Assembly (NCBI RefSeq): GCF_036345155.1
Contig: NZ_CP107773.1
Coordinates: forward strand, 289,400 to 353,399
Source: Streptomyces sp. NBC_00582
GTDB taxonomy: Bacteria; Actinomycetota; Actinomycetes; Streptomycetales; Streptomycetaceae
Reading direction: 5' to 3'
Length of the DNA stretch: 64,000 nucleotides
Shown: positions 8,224 to 16,306 of the stretch, in pieces
How the letters are laid out: each line of letters starts with the position of its first letter
How positions within the stretch are numbered: the stretch's first letter is position 1
Made by a program: the position numbers and the translations under genes
The notes under the pieces: generated by a model
What the model saw: the letters and a program-made list of their open reading frames with translations, nothing else
What the model was told of the DNA's origin: nothing
The model's database searches: none

Positions 8224-9554
8224 GCGACAGTCCTTTCAGCGCCGGCGCTGGTGTGGCGCTGGAGGTCGGTCAGGAGCATGCGGAGTGAGCCCGCGTCGAA
8301 TCGGTGCAGGGTGCGGCCCTCGGCCAGCTGAGAGTTGAGGGCCCGCAGCCCTTCGAGGGCGGAGGCGAGGACGGGCGGGTCGACGGGGTCGGCCGTGTCT
8401 TCCGGCTCATCGCCGACCGGCGCCTCTTTGCCCAGCTCCGTTCCGGCCGCCTGCGCGGAGGGATCCTGCTGGCCGGGCTGCCCGGGTGAGTCGGCAGGGT
8501 CCAAGGCCTCGCGCGTACCGTTCCGTTCGGACGGGATCCACTGACCGGCTTCCTCGATCGCCGCGGAATTGATCTCGCCCTCACCGTTCTCGGGCGTCGG
8601 CCGGGTCAGCGCTGCGGCCCGCTCGGCGTTGGCCTGTTCGTACGAGGTGACCGCAGCAGTGGCAGCGGCCTCGGCTGGCATCTCCGGATTCGTGGCCTGA
8701 GTCCGGGTGGCGGCGGACAGCAGGTCGGTGCGGCCCAGACGCTTGACGGCTTGCCACAACTCGTTGGCGGCTTCGCGGCGGCCGCGGCTGAGTCGGGCCA
8801 GGTTCGTGCGCGCGGCGAGCGCGACCTGGTGCTGGTCCATGTCCGCGGACAGCTCCCGCGGCAGAGTCCGGAAGGCGGCCACGACCTCGCGTGCGCGCCG
8901 CGGGGTGATCTGCAGGCCGAGCCGGCGCAGCACGAGGTTCCACGGAGCGGCGAGGTTGGCGTCGCTGCCGCGCAACTTTTCCAAGGCTTCGAAACGGGCC
9001 ACCGGGTCTTCCAGCCGCTGGATCTCCTCGCTCACCTCGATGCCGGCGTTGTCGAGCTGGGTGCGCAGGATCGCGCTGCGTTCGAGCAGCAGGGCGCCGG
9101 CGAGTTCGCCGGGCTGAAGGTCCTCGCGCGCGAGGTTTTCCACCAGTTGCCAGGTACGGCGGTCCTCATCGCTGATGGGACCCGGGCAGATGACAGCGGG
9201 CAGTTTCTCGAAATGCGGGTTGTCCGGCTGGTTCACAGCGCCCCAGCGGCAGGCGCGGTAGCGGCGCTCGCCGATCACCAGGCGCCGCTGGACACGGTCG
9301 TCGGGGCCGGGCAGCTCCTCCACCAGGACGGGATGGAGAACGCCGACGGCTGAGATCGAGGTGATCAGGTCGGCGAGCCCCTCGGGGCTGGTGCTCGGGC
9401 CGGGGCCACGCCCCTGCACGTCGGTGTAGACGGAGCCACGCATCGGCAGCATCTCGAAGCGACGCTGGCGCAGTTGATCCGAGCTGTCCAGCGCCTCGGC
9501 CAGGCCCAGAACGGCGGGCGTGGGGGCCGACATTTCCTCAACGGCGGTGCTCAT
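8220..9554 (-). CDS. ParB/Spo0J-like DNA-binding protein
   Basis: A 444-residue protein. Its N-terminal ParB-nuclease-like domain has the GERRYRACRW motif (about 95-104) and NLAREDLQPGELAGALLLE (about 140), the ParB box and the start of the helix-turn-helix region. The C-terminal 200 residues are low complexity and acidic. No ParA gene is present in the window, so it may work with a host or distant ParA, or act as a transfer or regulatory factor. It follows the relaxase-like gene after a 71-nt gap and overlaps the Cys-rich gene. GGAGG lies just before its ATG. Confidence 0.85.
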   Translation of the reverse strand: MSTAVEEMSAPTPAVLGLAEALDSSDQLRQRRFEMLPMRGSVYTDVQGRGPGPSTSPEGLADLITSISAVGVLHPVLVEELPGPDDRVQRRLVIGERRYRACRWGAVNQPDNPHFEKLPAVICPGPISDEDRRTWQLVENLAREDLQPGELAGALLLERSAILRTQLDNAGIEVSEEIQRLEDPVARFEALEKLRGSDANLAAPWNLVLRRLGLQITPRRAREVVAAFRTLPRELSADMDQHQVALAARTNLARLSRGRREAANELWQAVKRLGRTDLLSAATRTQATNPEMPAEAAATAAVTSYEQANAERAAALTRPTPENGEGEINSAAIEEAGQWIPSERNGTREALDPADSPGQPGQQDPSAQAAGTELGKEAPVGDEPEDTADPVDPPVLASALEGLRALNSQLAEGRTLHRFDAGSLRMLLTDLQRHTSAGAERTVA

Positions 9555-9625
9555 CGGCGGAGCCTCCTTTCACAGCTAGTCGTCAGGCGGGGTGCGCCTG
9601 GCCCCGAGGGATGGCGAGTGACAGA

Positions 9626-10666
9626 TCAGCGCGGTTGAGGCCGGGCCGGCGGAGGTCGAGCGGGCCCCGCGGCGCCCGGATGACGCAGGAGCATGTCGGT
9701 CGAGGGGTGCCGCTCCTCGGGCGTGCCACGCAGCAGCGGGGTGAAGATCCGGCCGAAGGGGCCCTGCTCACGCAGCTGCTGGAGGGTGGTGACCCCGACC
9801 GAAAGATGCCGGGCGAGCCGCGCCAGGCGCGGGTCCACGCGCGTGAGCGTGTACAGGTCCTCGGTGCGGTCGGCGAGCCGTTTGGCCAGGGTGGGGCTGG
9901 CCGCGCCGTCGAGGATGATCAGCAGGCGCGGGAACGCCGGATAGGTGTGCTGCCACGCCGGCCGGGTCGACGCCGCGGAGCGCCGCGCACGGTCGGGGTG
10001 CTGAGGTACGAACTCATAGAGCCGTCCGTACGCGGACACCTTCTTGGCGAGGTCGGCCGTGGTCATGGTGGCCCGGTCGAGCTCGATGAACAGGTTGAGC
10101 ATCGTGCGCGCCCCGCGGTGGATGTGCACGTAGTGCAGGACCGAGTCGGAGATGACGTGGTCGTCTTCGAACCGCCGCATCCCGTCACGGATGCGGTGGG
10201 CGACCTCCGGAGTCCAGGACAAGGGCGTGCAGTCATGGCCGAGCCGGCGGGCATGCGTGACGAACGCGATCCCCACCTCGTTGACCGCCAGGGTGTGGGC
10301 CTGGCGTGTGCTGGCCGCCGAATCGGGCGTGACCCGGTAGCGGCGGGAGAACACTTCCGCGGCCTGTTCCACGGCGTCGGCGCCCTCTTCGGTCAAGAAC
10401 CAGACGTACGGCTGGTTGAGACGGTTGCTGCCGCTGGACTCGCCCTGGGCACGCAGGCGTTGGACCAGGCCGGCTTCTTCGAGAGTCGCGAGCTGCCGAC
10501 GCAGGTAGGACGAGCCACGGGCGCCCGGAGTGAGCAGCCGGTGCAGCTGGTCCGTGGTCATGAGGCGGTGCTGGTAGAGAAGCTCCAGAGCCGACTTGGC
10601 GAGCGCCTGGAAGGACTGGACGCGCTGCGGCTGAGACAGGGGTTCATGATCGGTCAGCGTGCTCAT
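9626..10666 (-). CDS. Replication-relaxation family protein (relaxase-like)
   Basis: A 346-residue protein. The N-terminal winged-helix part (ALELLYQHRLMTTDQLHRLL...YLRRQLATLEEAGLV, residues 25-75) is followed by a nuclease-like core with HTLAVNEVGIAF (about 125), a pattern typical of the actinobacterial replication-relaxation family. These proteins accompany coupling ATPases on conjugative elements and probably process the transfer origin. The start overlaps the coupling-protein stop as ATGA. The last 40 residues are Pro/Arg-rich. Confidence 0.8.
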   Translation of the reverse strand: MSTLTDHEPLSQPQRVQSFQALAKSALELLYQHRLMTTDQLHRLLTPGARGSSYLRRQLATLEEAGLVQRLRAQGESSGSNRLNQPYVWFLTEEGADAVEQAAEVFSRRYRVTPDSAASTRQAHTLAVNEVGIAFVTHARRLGHDCTPLSWTPEVAHRIRDGMRRFEDDHVISDSVLHYVHIHRGARTMLNLFIELDRATMTTADLAKKVSAYGRLYEFVPQHPDRARRSAASTRPAWQHTYPAFPRLLIILDGAASPTLAKRLADRTEDLYTLTRVDPRLARLARHLSVGVTTLQQLREQGPFGRIFTPLLRGTPEERHPSTDMLLRHPGAAGPARPPPARPQPR

Positions 10667-13032
10667 CCCACTCGTGATCCCTTGTTCTTGACGAGGAAGG
10701 TGACGTTGTCGGGAACCGGCGCCTCCTGGGGCGGCGGGCCCGGGTCGTCGTCCGGCGGCTCCGGGCCGTCGTTGACCGGCGGCTCATCAGGCCCCTGGTC
10801 GTCGTCCGGCGGCGGGGGCGGCAGCGTGGCCAGGAACAGGCGCAGGCGGGTATCGAGCTTGCCGAGGTCGTCGAGGATGTCCCTCACCCGGCGACGACGC
10901 AGGTTCGCGTCGACCGCGGTGTCCAGGCGGTGCACGTCGTCCTCGCGCAGGTAGTCGCCGTACAGCTCCTCGACGCTCGCGCCACGCACCTGGAAGGGAT
11001 CGGACTGCCCGCCGTCGAGCGTGACGGACATGACGTAGTGGTAGCGCTGCAACTGCGAGATCGTGTCCGGCGCGACCTTCTTGCCCCACCTGCGCGTGAC
11101 CAGCTGCGCCTCGTCGATGTCGCTGGCCGTCGTCGACAGGATCGACAGGTTCTGCAAGAGACCCTGTCGGGTCGTCGGCGAAAGGCGCTGCGACATCTGG
11201 GTCATCGCGAGGAGCTTGACCTTGTACTTACGGAGCTGTTCGGCGATCGCGGCGAGGGTGCCCTTGCTGGCGCCGTCCACCGCGGTGAGCTCGTCGATGA
11301 ACGCGTAGAAGTCCTTGCGGTCGGCAACGGGCATGGTGCGCCGAGACAGGCCGGCCCGGAACAGGTCGTAGATCAGCAGGCACGAGACAATGCGGTCGGT
11401 GTCGCCGGTGCCCGACGGGCACACGAACACAATCCGCCCGGTGTCCATGGCATGCCGGATGTCGTACGTGCTCAGCGACGAACCGAGGAAGCCCTTCAAG
11501 CTGTTGGAGCTGTCGAGTCGCTCGATGATGTTTGTGACGACAGGGGTGGCCTCGTTCGAGTATTTCGGGTAGGTATGCACCCAGAAGTCGCGCAGCGTCT
11601 TGGGCAGGTACGGCACGATCGCGTCGCGCCACACCTCGTCATTGAGCAGGGTGCGGATCTGGAAGATCGTCGGTGCCAGATCGGGCCGGCCGGCCTGCGA
11701 GAGGATCCACGACAGACGGGCGAGCGTCTCGACCGAACGCGTGAGGATCGTCTTGGCGCGGCCCGCGCTGTCGGACCAGTTCAGCGCACTCGCGAAGCCA
11801 GTGACGATCGCATTGACGATGTCGGGGATCTCCGACTCCCCGCGGTTCTCCATGGACAGCGGATTCCACGAACCGACCATCGCGTCGAGGTCCGGCGAGG
11901 TCAGGTCGATCTCCCACAGCCGCGGGGCGATCTGCGGATGCGCAAGGTACGGACGTGCGCGTTGCCAGCCGTCGCCGTGCGGGTCCAGGAACAGGATTCC
12001 GTGGCCGTTGTGGGCGAGCGCGATCGCCTGCACCAAGCTCATCTCGGTCTTGCCGTAACCGGCCTTTCCGAGGAAGAGCCCGAACAGGAGGTAGATCAAG
12101 GGCAGACCGGCCAGCCGTTCGCCGCCACCCGGCTTGGCCACCCATCCCAGCGGCAACAGGTCCGGCTGCCCAGTCCAGGTCGGCAGACTCGGGGGCGGCG
12201 GGGGGACCACGCCACCGGATCGGGCAACATTCGCCGCCATGTTGTGCTTCGTGGCGGGCTTGAGCAGGCCGGCGAGCTCCGCGCCCGTCACCCAGCTGGC
12301 TCGCCGCGGGGCGAACTCGCCCGTGGCGAAACGGCGGTCGAAACTGCGCCGGTACAGCCGCGAGTCCGCGCGGAGCCGCGTGACGAGCAGGTTCAGCCCG
12401 ACCGGGCGCAGGTGGTTGTCGCCGGCCCAACCTTCGAGCGTCGCCATGATCTGTTCGAGCAGCATGCGCGGTCGCGTCGGGTCGGAGGAGCAGGTCCGGA
12501 TCAGCAGCTGCAGAGCGAACACCGGATCGGCGCCGGGTCCGAACTTGCCCATGGCCGCCTTGACGTCGGAGATGCTGGGCATGCGCTGCCTCTGCGCCGG
12601 CCGTTGGCCGCCGCGACCCTGCTGGCCGCGCATCTCCGCGGCGATCTCGTTGCCCAGGAAGGCCAGGCCGCCGAAGTTGGGGCCGCCCGTGGCCTGCCTC
12701 GGAAGACCGGGGATCGCCGGCATGCTGCTCGGGTTGCGACGCGCCTGCGCCAGCAGGCGGCTGCGCCGGCGACTGACCTTGGACGGTGGTATCGGCACCA
12801 GATCCAGCACGATGTCCGCCCGCTCGCCCAGGTCCTCGCGCACGTCGGCGACGGCGGCCGCGAGCGCCTCCAACGGGTCGGGCTTGAGCGGCACCTCTCG
12901 CAAAGACAGGTAGTCGGGCAGGGCCAGAGCCAGTTCGGCGCGGGCGACGTGCTGCGTCGGCTTGTCCTTGCGGGGCTTGGGCCTGCTCGGGCCGCGCCGC
13001 TTCGCGCCGGGGGACATCGAGTTCTTGCTCAC
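10663..13032 (-). CDS. VirD4/TraG-like conjugative coupling ATPase
   Basis: A 789-residue protein. Walker A is GKAGYGKTE (about residue 320) with FLDPHGDGW just after; Walker B is FYAFIDELT (about 573); TMTQMSQRLS-like and QLVTRRWG segments follow, as in T4SS coupling proteins. It should bring the nicked plasmid strand and relaxase to the secretion channel. I chose the GTG at 13032, which has AAAGGAGG 5 nt upstream; a GTG at 13056 overlaps the previous stop but has no RBS. The N terminus is Lys/Arg-rich and the C-terminal 60 residues are Pro/Asp-rich. It lies between a membrane protein and the relaxase-like gene. Confidence 0.85.
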   Translation of the reverse strand: MSKNSMSPGAKRRGPSRPKPRKDKPTQHVARAELALALPDYLSLREVPLKPDPLEALAAAVADVREDLGERADIVLDLVPIPPSKVSRRRSRLLAQARRNPSSMPAIPGLPRQATGGPNFGGLAFLGNEIAAEMRGQQGRGGQRPAQRQRMPSISDVKAAMGKFGPGADPVFALQLLIRTCSSDPTRPRMLLEQIMATLEGWAGDNHLRPVGLNLLVTRLRADSRLYRRSFDRRFATGEFAPRRASWVTGAELAGLLKPATKHNMAANVARSGGVVPPPPPSLPTWTGQPDLLPLGWVAKPGGGERLAGLPLIYLLFGLFLGKAGYGKTEMSLVQAIALAHNGHGILFLDPHGDGWQRARPYLAHPQIAPRLWEIDLTSPDLDAMVGSWNPLSMENRGESEIPDIVNAIVTGFASALNWSDSAGRAKTILTRSVETLARLSWILSQAGRPDLAPTIFQIRTLLNDEVWRDAIVPYLPKTLRDFWVHTYPKYSNEATPVVTNIIERLDSSNSLKGFLGSSLSTYDIRHAMDTGRIVFVCPSGTGDTDRIVSCLLIYDLFRAGLSRRTMPVADRKDFYAFIDELTAVDGASKGTLAAIAEQLRKYKVKLLAMTQMSQRLSPTTRQGLLQNLSILSTTASDIDEAQLVTRRWGKKVAPDTISQLQRYHYVMSVTLDGGQSDPFQVRGASVEELYGDYLREDDVHRLDTAVDANLRRRRVRDILDDLGKLDTRLRLFLATLPPPPPDDDQGPDEPPVNDGPEPPDDDPGPPPQEAPVPDNVTFLVKNKGSRVG

Positions 13033-13052
13033 CACTGCCTCCTTTCGTTTCG

Positions 13053-13580
13053 TCACGCCGCGAGCGCGGTGTGGGAGTTGCTGTCGAGGTCGGCGCCGAG
13101 CCGGATCTCAGGACGGTCGGCGTCTATCGCGGCGGCGCCGACCGCGCGCATCTCGCACTGGCTGTAGCCCTGGTGGCGCAGGATCGCCGCCGCCCGAGCC
13201 GGACCCTCGACGCGCATCGTCAGAAGCCCGCCTTGGGACAGCAGCCGTACGCGCACCGCGGTCCCGCGCACCGGGGTAAAGGCCCAGCGCGACACGCTTC
13301 GCTGCGCCTGAGCCAGTTGCTTGGCGAAGCGCAGAACGTCCTCGAGTACGGGGTCGAAGCCGGTGGTCGGCAGGACCTCGAAGGCCTGCCGGTCCTTCAG
13401 TCGGCGCCGGCCGAAGCGCCGGCGTGCCACGGACACGGCCAGAACGAGGGGGGCGACCGCCACGGGTACGACGGCCAGCAGCCACACGTTGTCGGCCACC
13501 CAGGCGTAGACGGCCTCGCCGTACGCCGGCAGGTTCTGTCCGACGTCGATCAGACGGTCGATGACATCGTTCGTGGTCAT
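13053..13580 (-). CDS. Single-pass membrane protein of the transfer operon
   Basis: A 175-residue protein with one transmembrane helix (about residues 31-52), a basic stop-transfer RRRFGRRRLKDR, and a soluble part rich in beta strands (AVRVRLLSQGGLLTMRVEG). I do not recognise the family. It is the first gene after the 31-bp conserved promoter element and is followed directly by the coupling ATPase, so it may anchor that ATPase at the membrane. The ATG has GGAG 9 nt upstream; the frame extends to 13670 but without a better start. Confidence 0.75.
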   Translation of the reverse strand: MTTNDVIDRLIDVGQNLPAYGEAVYAWVADNVWLLAVVPVAVAPLVLAVSVARRRFGRRRLKDRQAFEVLPTTGFDPVLEDVLRFAKQLAQAQRSVSRWAFTPVRGTAVRVRLLSQGGLLTMRVEGPARAAAILRHQGYSQCEMRAVGAAAIDADRPEIRLGADLDSNSHTALAA

Positions 13581-13669
13581 CGGGTGGCTCCGGGGGGCGA
13601 AGCGGCGGGGAACAAGGTGAGGGAAGGCATGTCGGAACTCCGGGGGGCGAGGGGGAGTGCGGATGCCCA

Positions 13670-13700
13670 TAGAGGTGTCGAAAGCGGTGACCGTGTGACA
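13670..13700 (-). promoter_or_regulatory. 31-bp transfer-operon element, copy 1
   Basis: TGTCACACGG, 12 variable bases, then ACACCTCTA, read leftwards. Two other copies have identical boxes and an identical 12-bp gap. It ends 89 nt before the membrane-protein ATG and is the only promoter-like sequence I see for the operon running to 1.69 kb. Confidence 0.7.
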
Positions 13701-13982
13701 TGGCTGGGCGGACTTTTTGATCGCGGAGCGGGAGCCGCTGACCTCCGATGTGCGCGGAAACGCAACTCAGCCCGCGTGCGTCCTGGCCATCCAGCCCAGT
13801 CTCCGCAGGTCAGCGCACCTAAGGCCCGACGCGCGGCCGCTGCCGGCCCTGGAACGTTGCCCAGCGGCGAACGGCGGTCGTTCCGCTCCATGGCGGCCGG
13901 GATGTCTCACCGGCGTTGCGCTTCCTACAGCGCCTCGGCCTGCCAGAACGGGGTGCGGGCCCCTGAACGGTAGACATGGAGT
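13701..13982. other. Divergent intergenic region
   Basis: It separates the leftward transfer operon from the rightward gene at 13983. TAGACA at 13971-13976 is a -10-like box 7 nt before the GTG, which would give a leaderless mRNA for that gene. I see no further gene here. Confidence 0.5.
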
Positions 13983-14408
13983 GTGAGCGGAATCGACGGG
14001 GAGGGCGAGGCCGAGGCCCTGCCGGAGCTGTGCGACCTGTGCGGTGTCACAGTCGACGACGACAGCGAGTGGTACGCGTCGGTCCGAGACTCGTCGGTGG
14101 TCCACGCTTTCGACCCGAAAGGCGACGGCAGGCGCCTGCTGGTGGGATGCACCAGCGAGCACCTCGAGCAGCTGATCGAGCAGTACAAACGTCGGCCGTT
14201 CATCGACGCTGAGTTGTGGGCAGGCCAGATCGGCCGGGCGATCGGGCATCATCCCCAGGGGATCAGCGCCGACGAGCTGGCGGAGGAGACTGGTCTGAAC
14301 CCGGCCCAAATCGAACTCGGTGTGCTGTGGCAGAACTTCGGCGCCCTGCGCTGGCATCAACAGTTCGGAACTGGTGAAGGACCGGCCCCCGACGCGACCG
14401 ACGAATGA
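13983..14408 (+). CDS. Uncharacterised small protein with a CxxC motif
   Basis: A 141-residue, acidic protein. An N-terminal LCDLCGV knuckle and a second Cys (VGCTSEHL) could form a treble-clef zinc site. The C-terminal half has a helix-turn-helix-like stretch (GISADELAEETGLNPAQIELGVLWQ). It is the only rightward gene within the leftward transfer region. GTG at 13983 fits a leaderless start 7 nt after a TAGACA -10 box. It may be a regulator, but the family is not recognised. Confidence 0.65.
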   Translation: MSGIDGEGEAEALPELCDLCGVTVDDDSEWYASVRDSSVVHAFDPKGDGRRLLVGCTSEHLEQLIEQYKRRPFIDAELWAGQIGRAIGHHPQGISADELAEETGLNPAQIELGVLWQNFGALRWHQQFGTGEGPAPDATDE

Positions 14409-14507
14409 GCGAACCGGGGCTATCCCACCGGCCTTGCGCTGTCGGGCAACATGAGCCCAAGGCCAGCGGGCGTCGCGAAGCGCAACGAGGAACGACAAAG
14501 ACGCAGG

Positions 14508-15551
14508 TCAGCCAACACGCTTCATGACCAGAATCTGGGGCTTCCAGTACGAGAGCGGCTTCAGGCGCACCTTGAGGCCGGTCCTGGGGGCTTCGATGAC
14601 CTGGCCGTTGCCCACGAACATGCCGACATGCTCGGGGCGAGAGGCGCTGCCGCGGGCGAAGAGCAGATCGCCAGGCTGGAGATCGTCAGTGGATCGCACC
14701 ACGGTCCCTTGATTCACCTGGTCATACGTGGTCCGCGGCAGGTTCACACCTACGCTGGCCCACGCCATTTTCACGAGGCTTGAGCAGTCACAGCCGTTCC
14801 CCCCGGTGTACGGCGCGCGGCAGTCCCCACCGAACACGTAGGCGGTGTCCAGCGCCTTCTGCGCCGCGGCGACGGCTTGTCCGGTCCGCCCGCTACCCGC
14901 AGGCACCGGGCCGCTCTGGGTCAGGGCGTCGGTCCACTTCTTGGCGAGGCTACGGATGATCTTGACGTAGTTCTGGGTCTCCGGATACGGGGGGATCCCC
15001 CCGTACTTCTTCACCGCGTACGGCCCGGCGTTGTAGGCGGCCAACATGTTGTCTGCCTTGTCACCGGGGACACTGCGGACGTCCTTGGCGATGTCGCAGT
15101 CGTAGTCGACGGCGGCCGGCACCGCGTCGGCAGGGTCGAAGACGTCCTTGTCGCCGTCACCATCGCCGTCCTTGCCGTGCGTCGTCCATGTCCCGGGGAT
15201 GAACTGCGCGATGCCACTGGCGACCGGCACCTTGACCTTCTTCCCGTCCTTCTCGACGGTCTTGAACGACTGGATCTTCGGGTCGAATCCGCTCTCCTGA
15301 TACAGCTGAGCCGCCAGCAGGGCGGGTGTGACCTCGGGACACCCGTACTGGTTGATGGCCTTGTCGATCAGCGTCCGCAGCCAATCCGGAACGTCAGCGC
15401 CTTGGGATATCCCACCGCCGAAGCCGGCGTTCTCGATGCCGTTGCCCATGTTGTCGCTTCCGATCTTCGTTGCGACAGCCATCACGGTGGCGACGAGGAG
15501 GGCGCAGCAGCACAACCAGGTGATGCCGAGGCCGATGAGGATCTTCTTCAC
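14508..15551 (-). CDS. Lytic transglycosylase-NlpC/P60 cell-wall hydrolase
   Basis: A 347-residue protein with an N-terminal membrane anchor (residues 5-28). A soluble lytic transglycosylase domain follows (catalytic Glu86 in LYQESGF; AAYNAGP at 171-177). The C-terminal NlpC/P60 peptidase has Cys256 in DCSSLV and His308 in EHVGMFV. It should open peptidoglycan for assembly of the T4SS-like channel, the role of VirB1 and TcpG-like proteins. It is the last gene of the leftward T4SS operon. Confidence 0.88.
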   Translation of the reverse strand: MKKILIGLGITWLCCCALLVATVMAVATKIGSDNMGNGIENAGFGGGISQGADVPDWLRTLIDKAINQYGCPEVTPALLAAQLYQESGFDPKIQSFKTVEKDGKKVKVPVASGIAQFIPGTWTTHGKDGDGDGDKDVFDPADAVPAAVDYDCDIAKDVRSVPGDKADNMLAAYNAGPYAVKKYGGIPPYPETQNYVKIIRSLAKKWTDALTQSGPVPAGSGRTGQAVAAAQKALDTAYVFGGDCRAPYTGGNGCDCSSLVKMAWASVGVNLPRTTYDQVNQGTVVRSTDDLQPGDLLFARGSASRPEHVGMFVGNGQVIEAPRTGLKVRLKPLSYWKPQILVMKRVG

Positions 15552-15561
15552 CGTGGTCTCC

Positions 15562-16221
15562 TCACGCGTTCACGAGCGCGCCGACTCGCCACGCGTCTGC
15601 GGAAGCGAGGTGCACCTCGAGCGCGAGCTGATCGGGGGAGTGGGTGGGCTGGTGGCCGGCTGAGTAGGTCGTGCAGGTGTAGAGGACTCGTACGAAGGCG
15701 CGGGTCATGGTCGGCGCCGGCGCTCCGTCGGGTGCGGCTACGCGGTCGATGGCGCAGGTGACGCGGGTCTTGTCGGCAACCCACTGCTGCCACAGCCGCG
15801 TGGATCGGTCGCCCGGCTCCCGCAGTTGAGTAGCGAGGTCCGCGGTGGCGTAGGCCGCGGCACGTCGCCCGGCGTCGCTGAAGGAGGTGTCGTGTCCCGG
15901 GCTCGCATCGTGCGAGGCCCAGGCGATGGCGAACTGGCGAGCCGTCTCCGCAGCCTTCGGCGGCACGGACGCCGGGGCGGGCGCCTCGTCCGGCGCTGTG
16001 GTGCCCTGTATGGAGAGAGCCGCAGAGCCGGCCGGCTCGGGCTGAGTCGGCTGCGCTTCGGAGGTGTGTGTCGAAGAGGCCGCCGGCGCGGGCGAAGCCG
16101 CGCGCGAGGCCGGACGGCCGCGGTCGACGACGAGAAGCAGGATCCCGCTGATCGCCAGGAGGGCGGCCGCGGCGAAGAGCGCGACAACCTTCACGGTGCT
16201 GGTGTTCACGGGCTCGGGCAT
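15562..16221 (-). CDS. Membrane-anchored conjugation accessory protein
   Basis: A 219-residue protein: an N-terminal transmembrane helix (about 10-32), an Ala/Pro/Ser-rich linker to about residue 85, then an extracytoplasmic alpha/beta domain with two cysteines (VTCAIDR and LYTCTTY) that could pair. The topology is that of a TcpC/VirB8-like or lytic-complex component, but I see no diagnostic motif. GGAGGTGCCCC precedes the ATG. It lies 10 nt before the transglycosylase gene. Confidence 0.72.
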   Translation of the reverse strand: MPEPVNTSTVKVVALFAAAALLAISGILLLVVDRGRPASRAASPAPAASSTHTSEAQPTQPEPAGSAALSIQGTTAPDEAPAPASVPPKAAETARQFAIAWASHDASPGHDTSFSDAGRRAAAYATADLATQLREPGDRSTRLWQQWVADKTRVTCAIDRVAAPDGAPAPTMTRAFVRVLYTCTTYSAGHQPTHSPDQLALEVHLASADAWRVGALVNA

Positions 16222-16306
16222 GGGGCACCTCCTGCGGGCATGGCCGGTAAGACGGGTCAGGGATGCGCGGGGGTGAGCAGCAGGTGTCGCTCACCCCCGC
16301 GGCCAG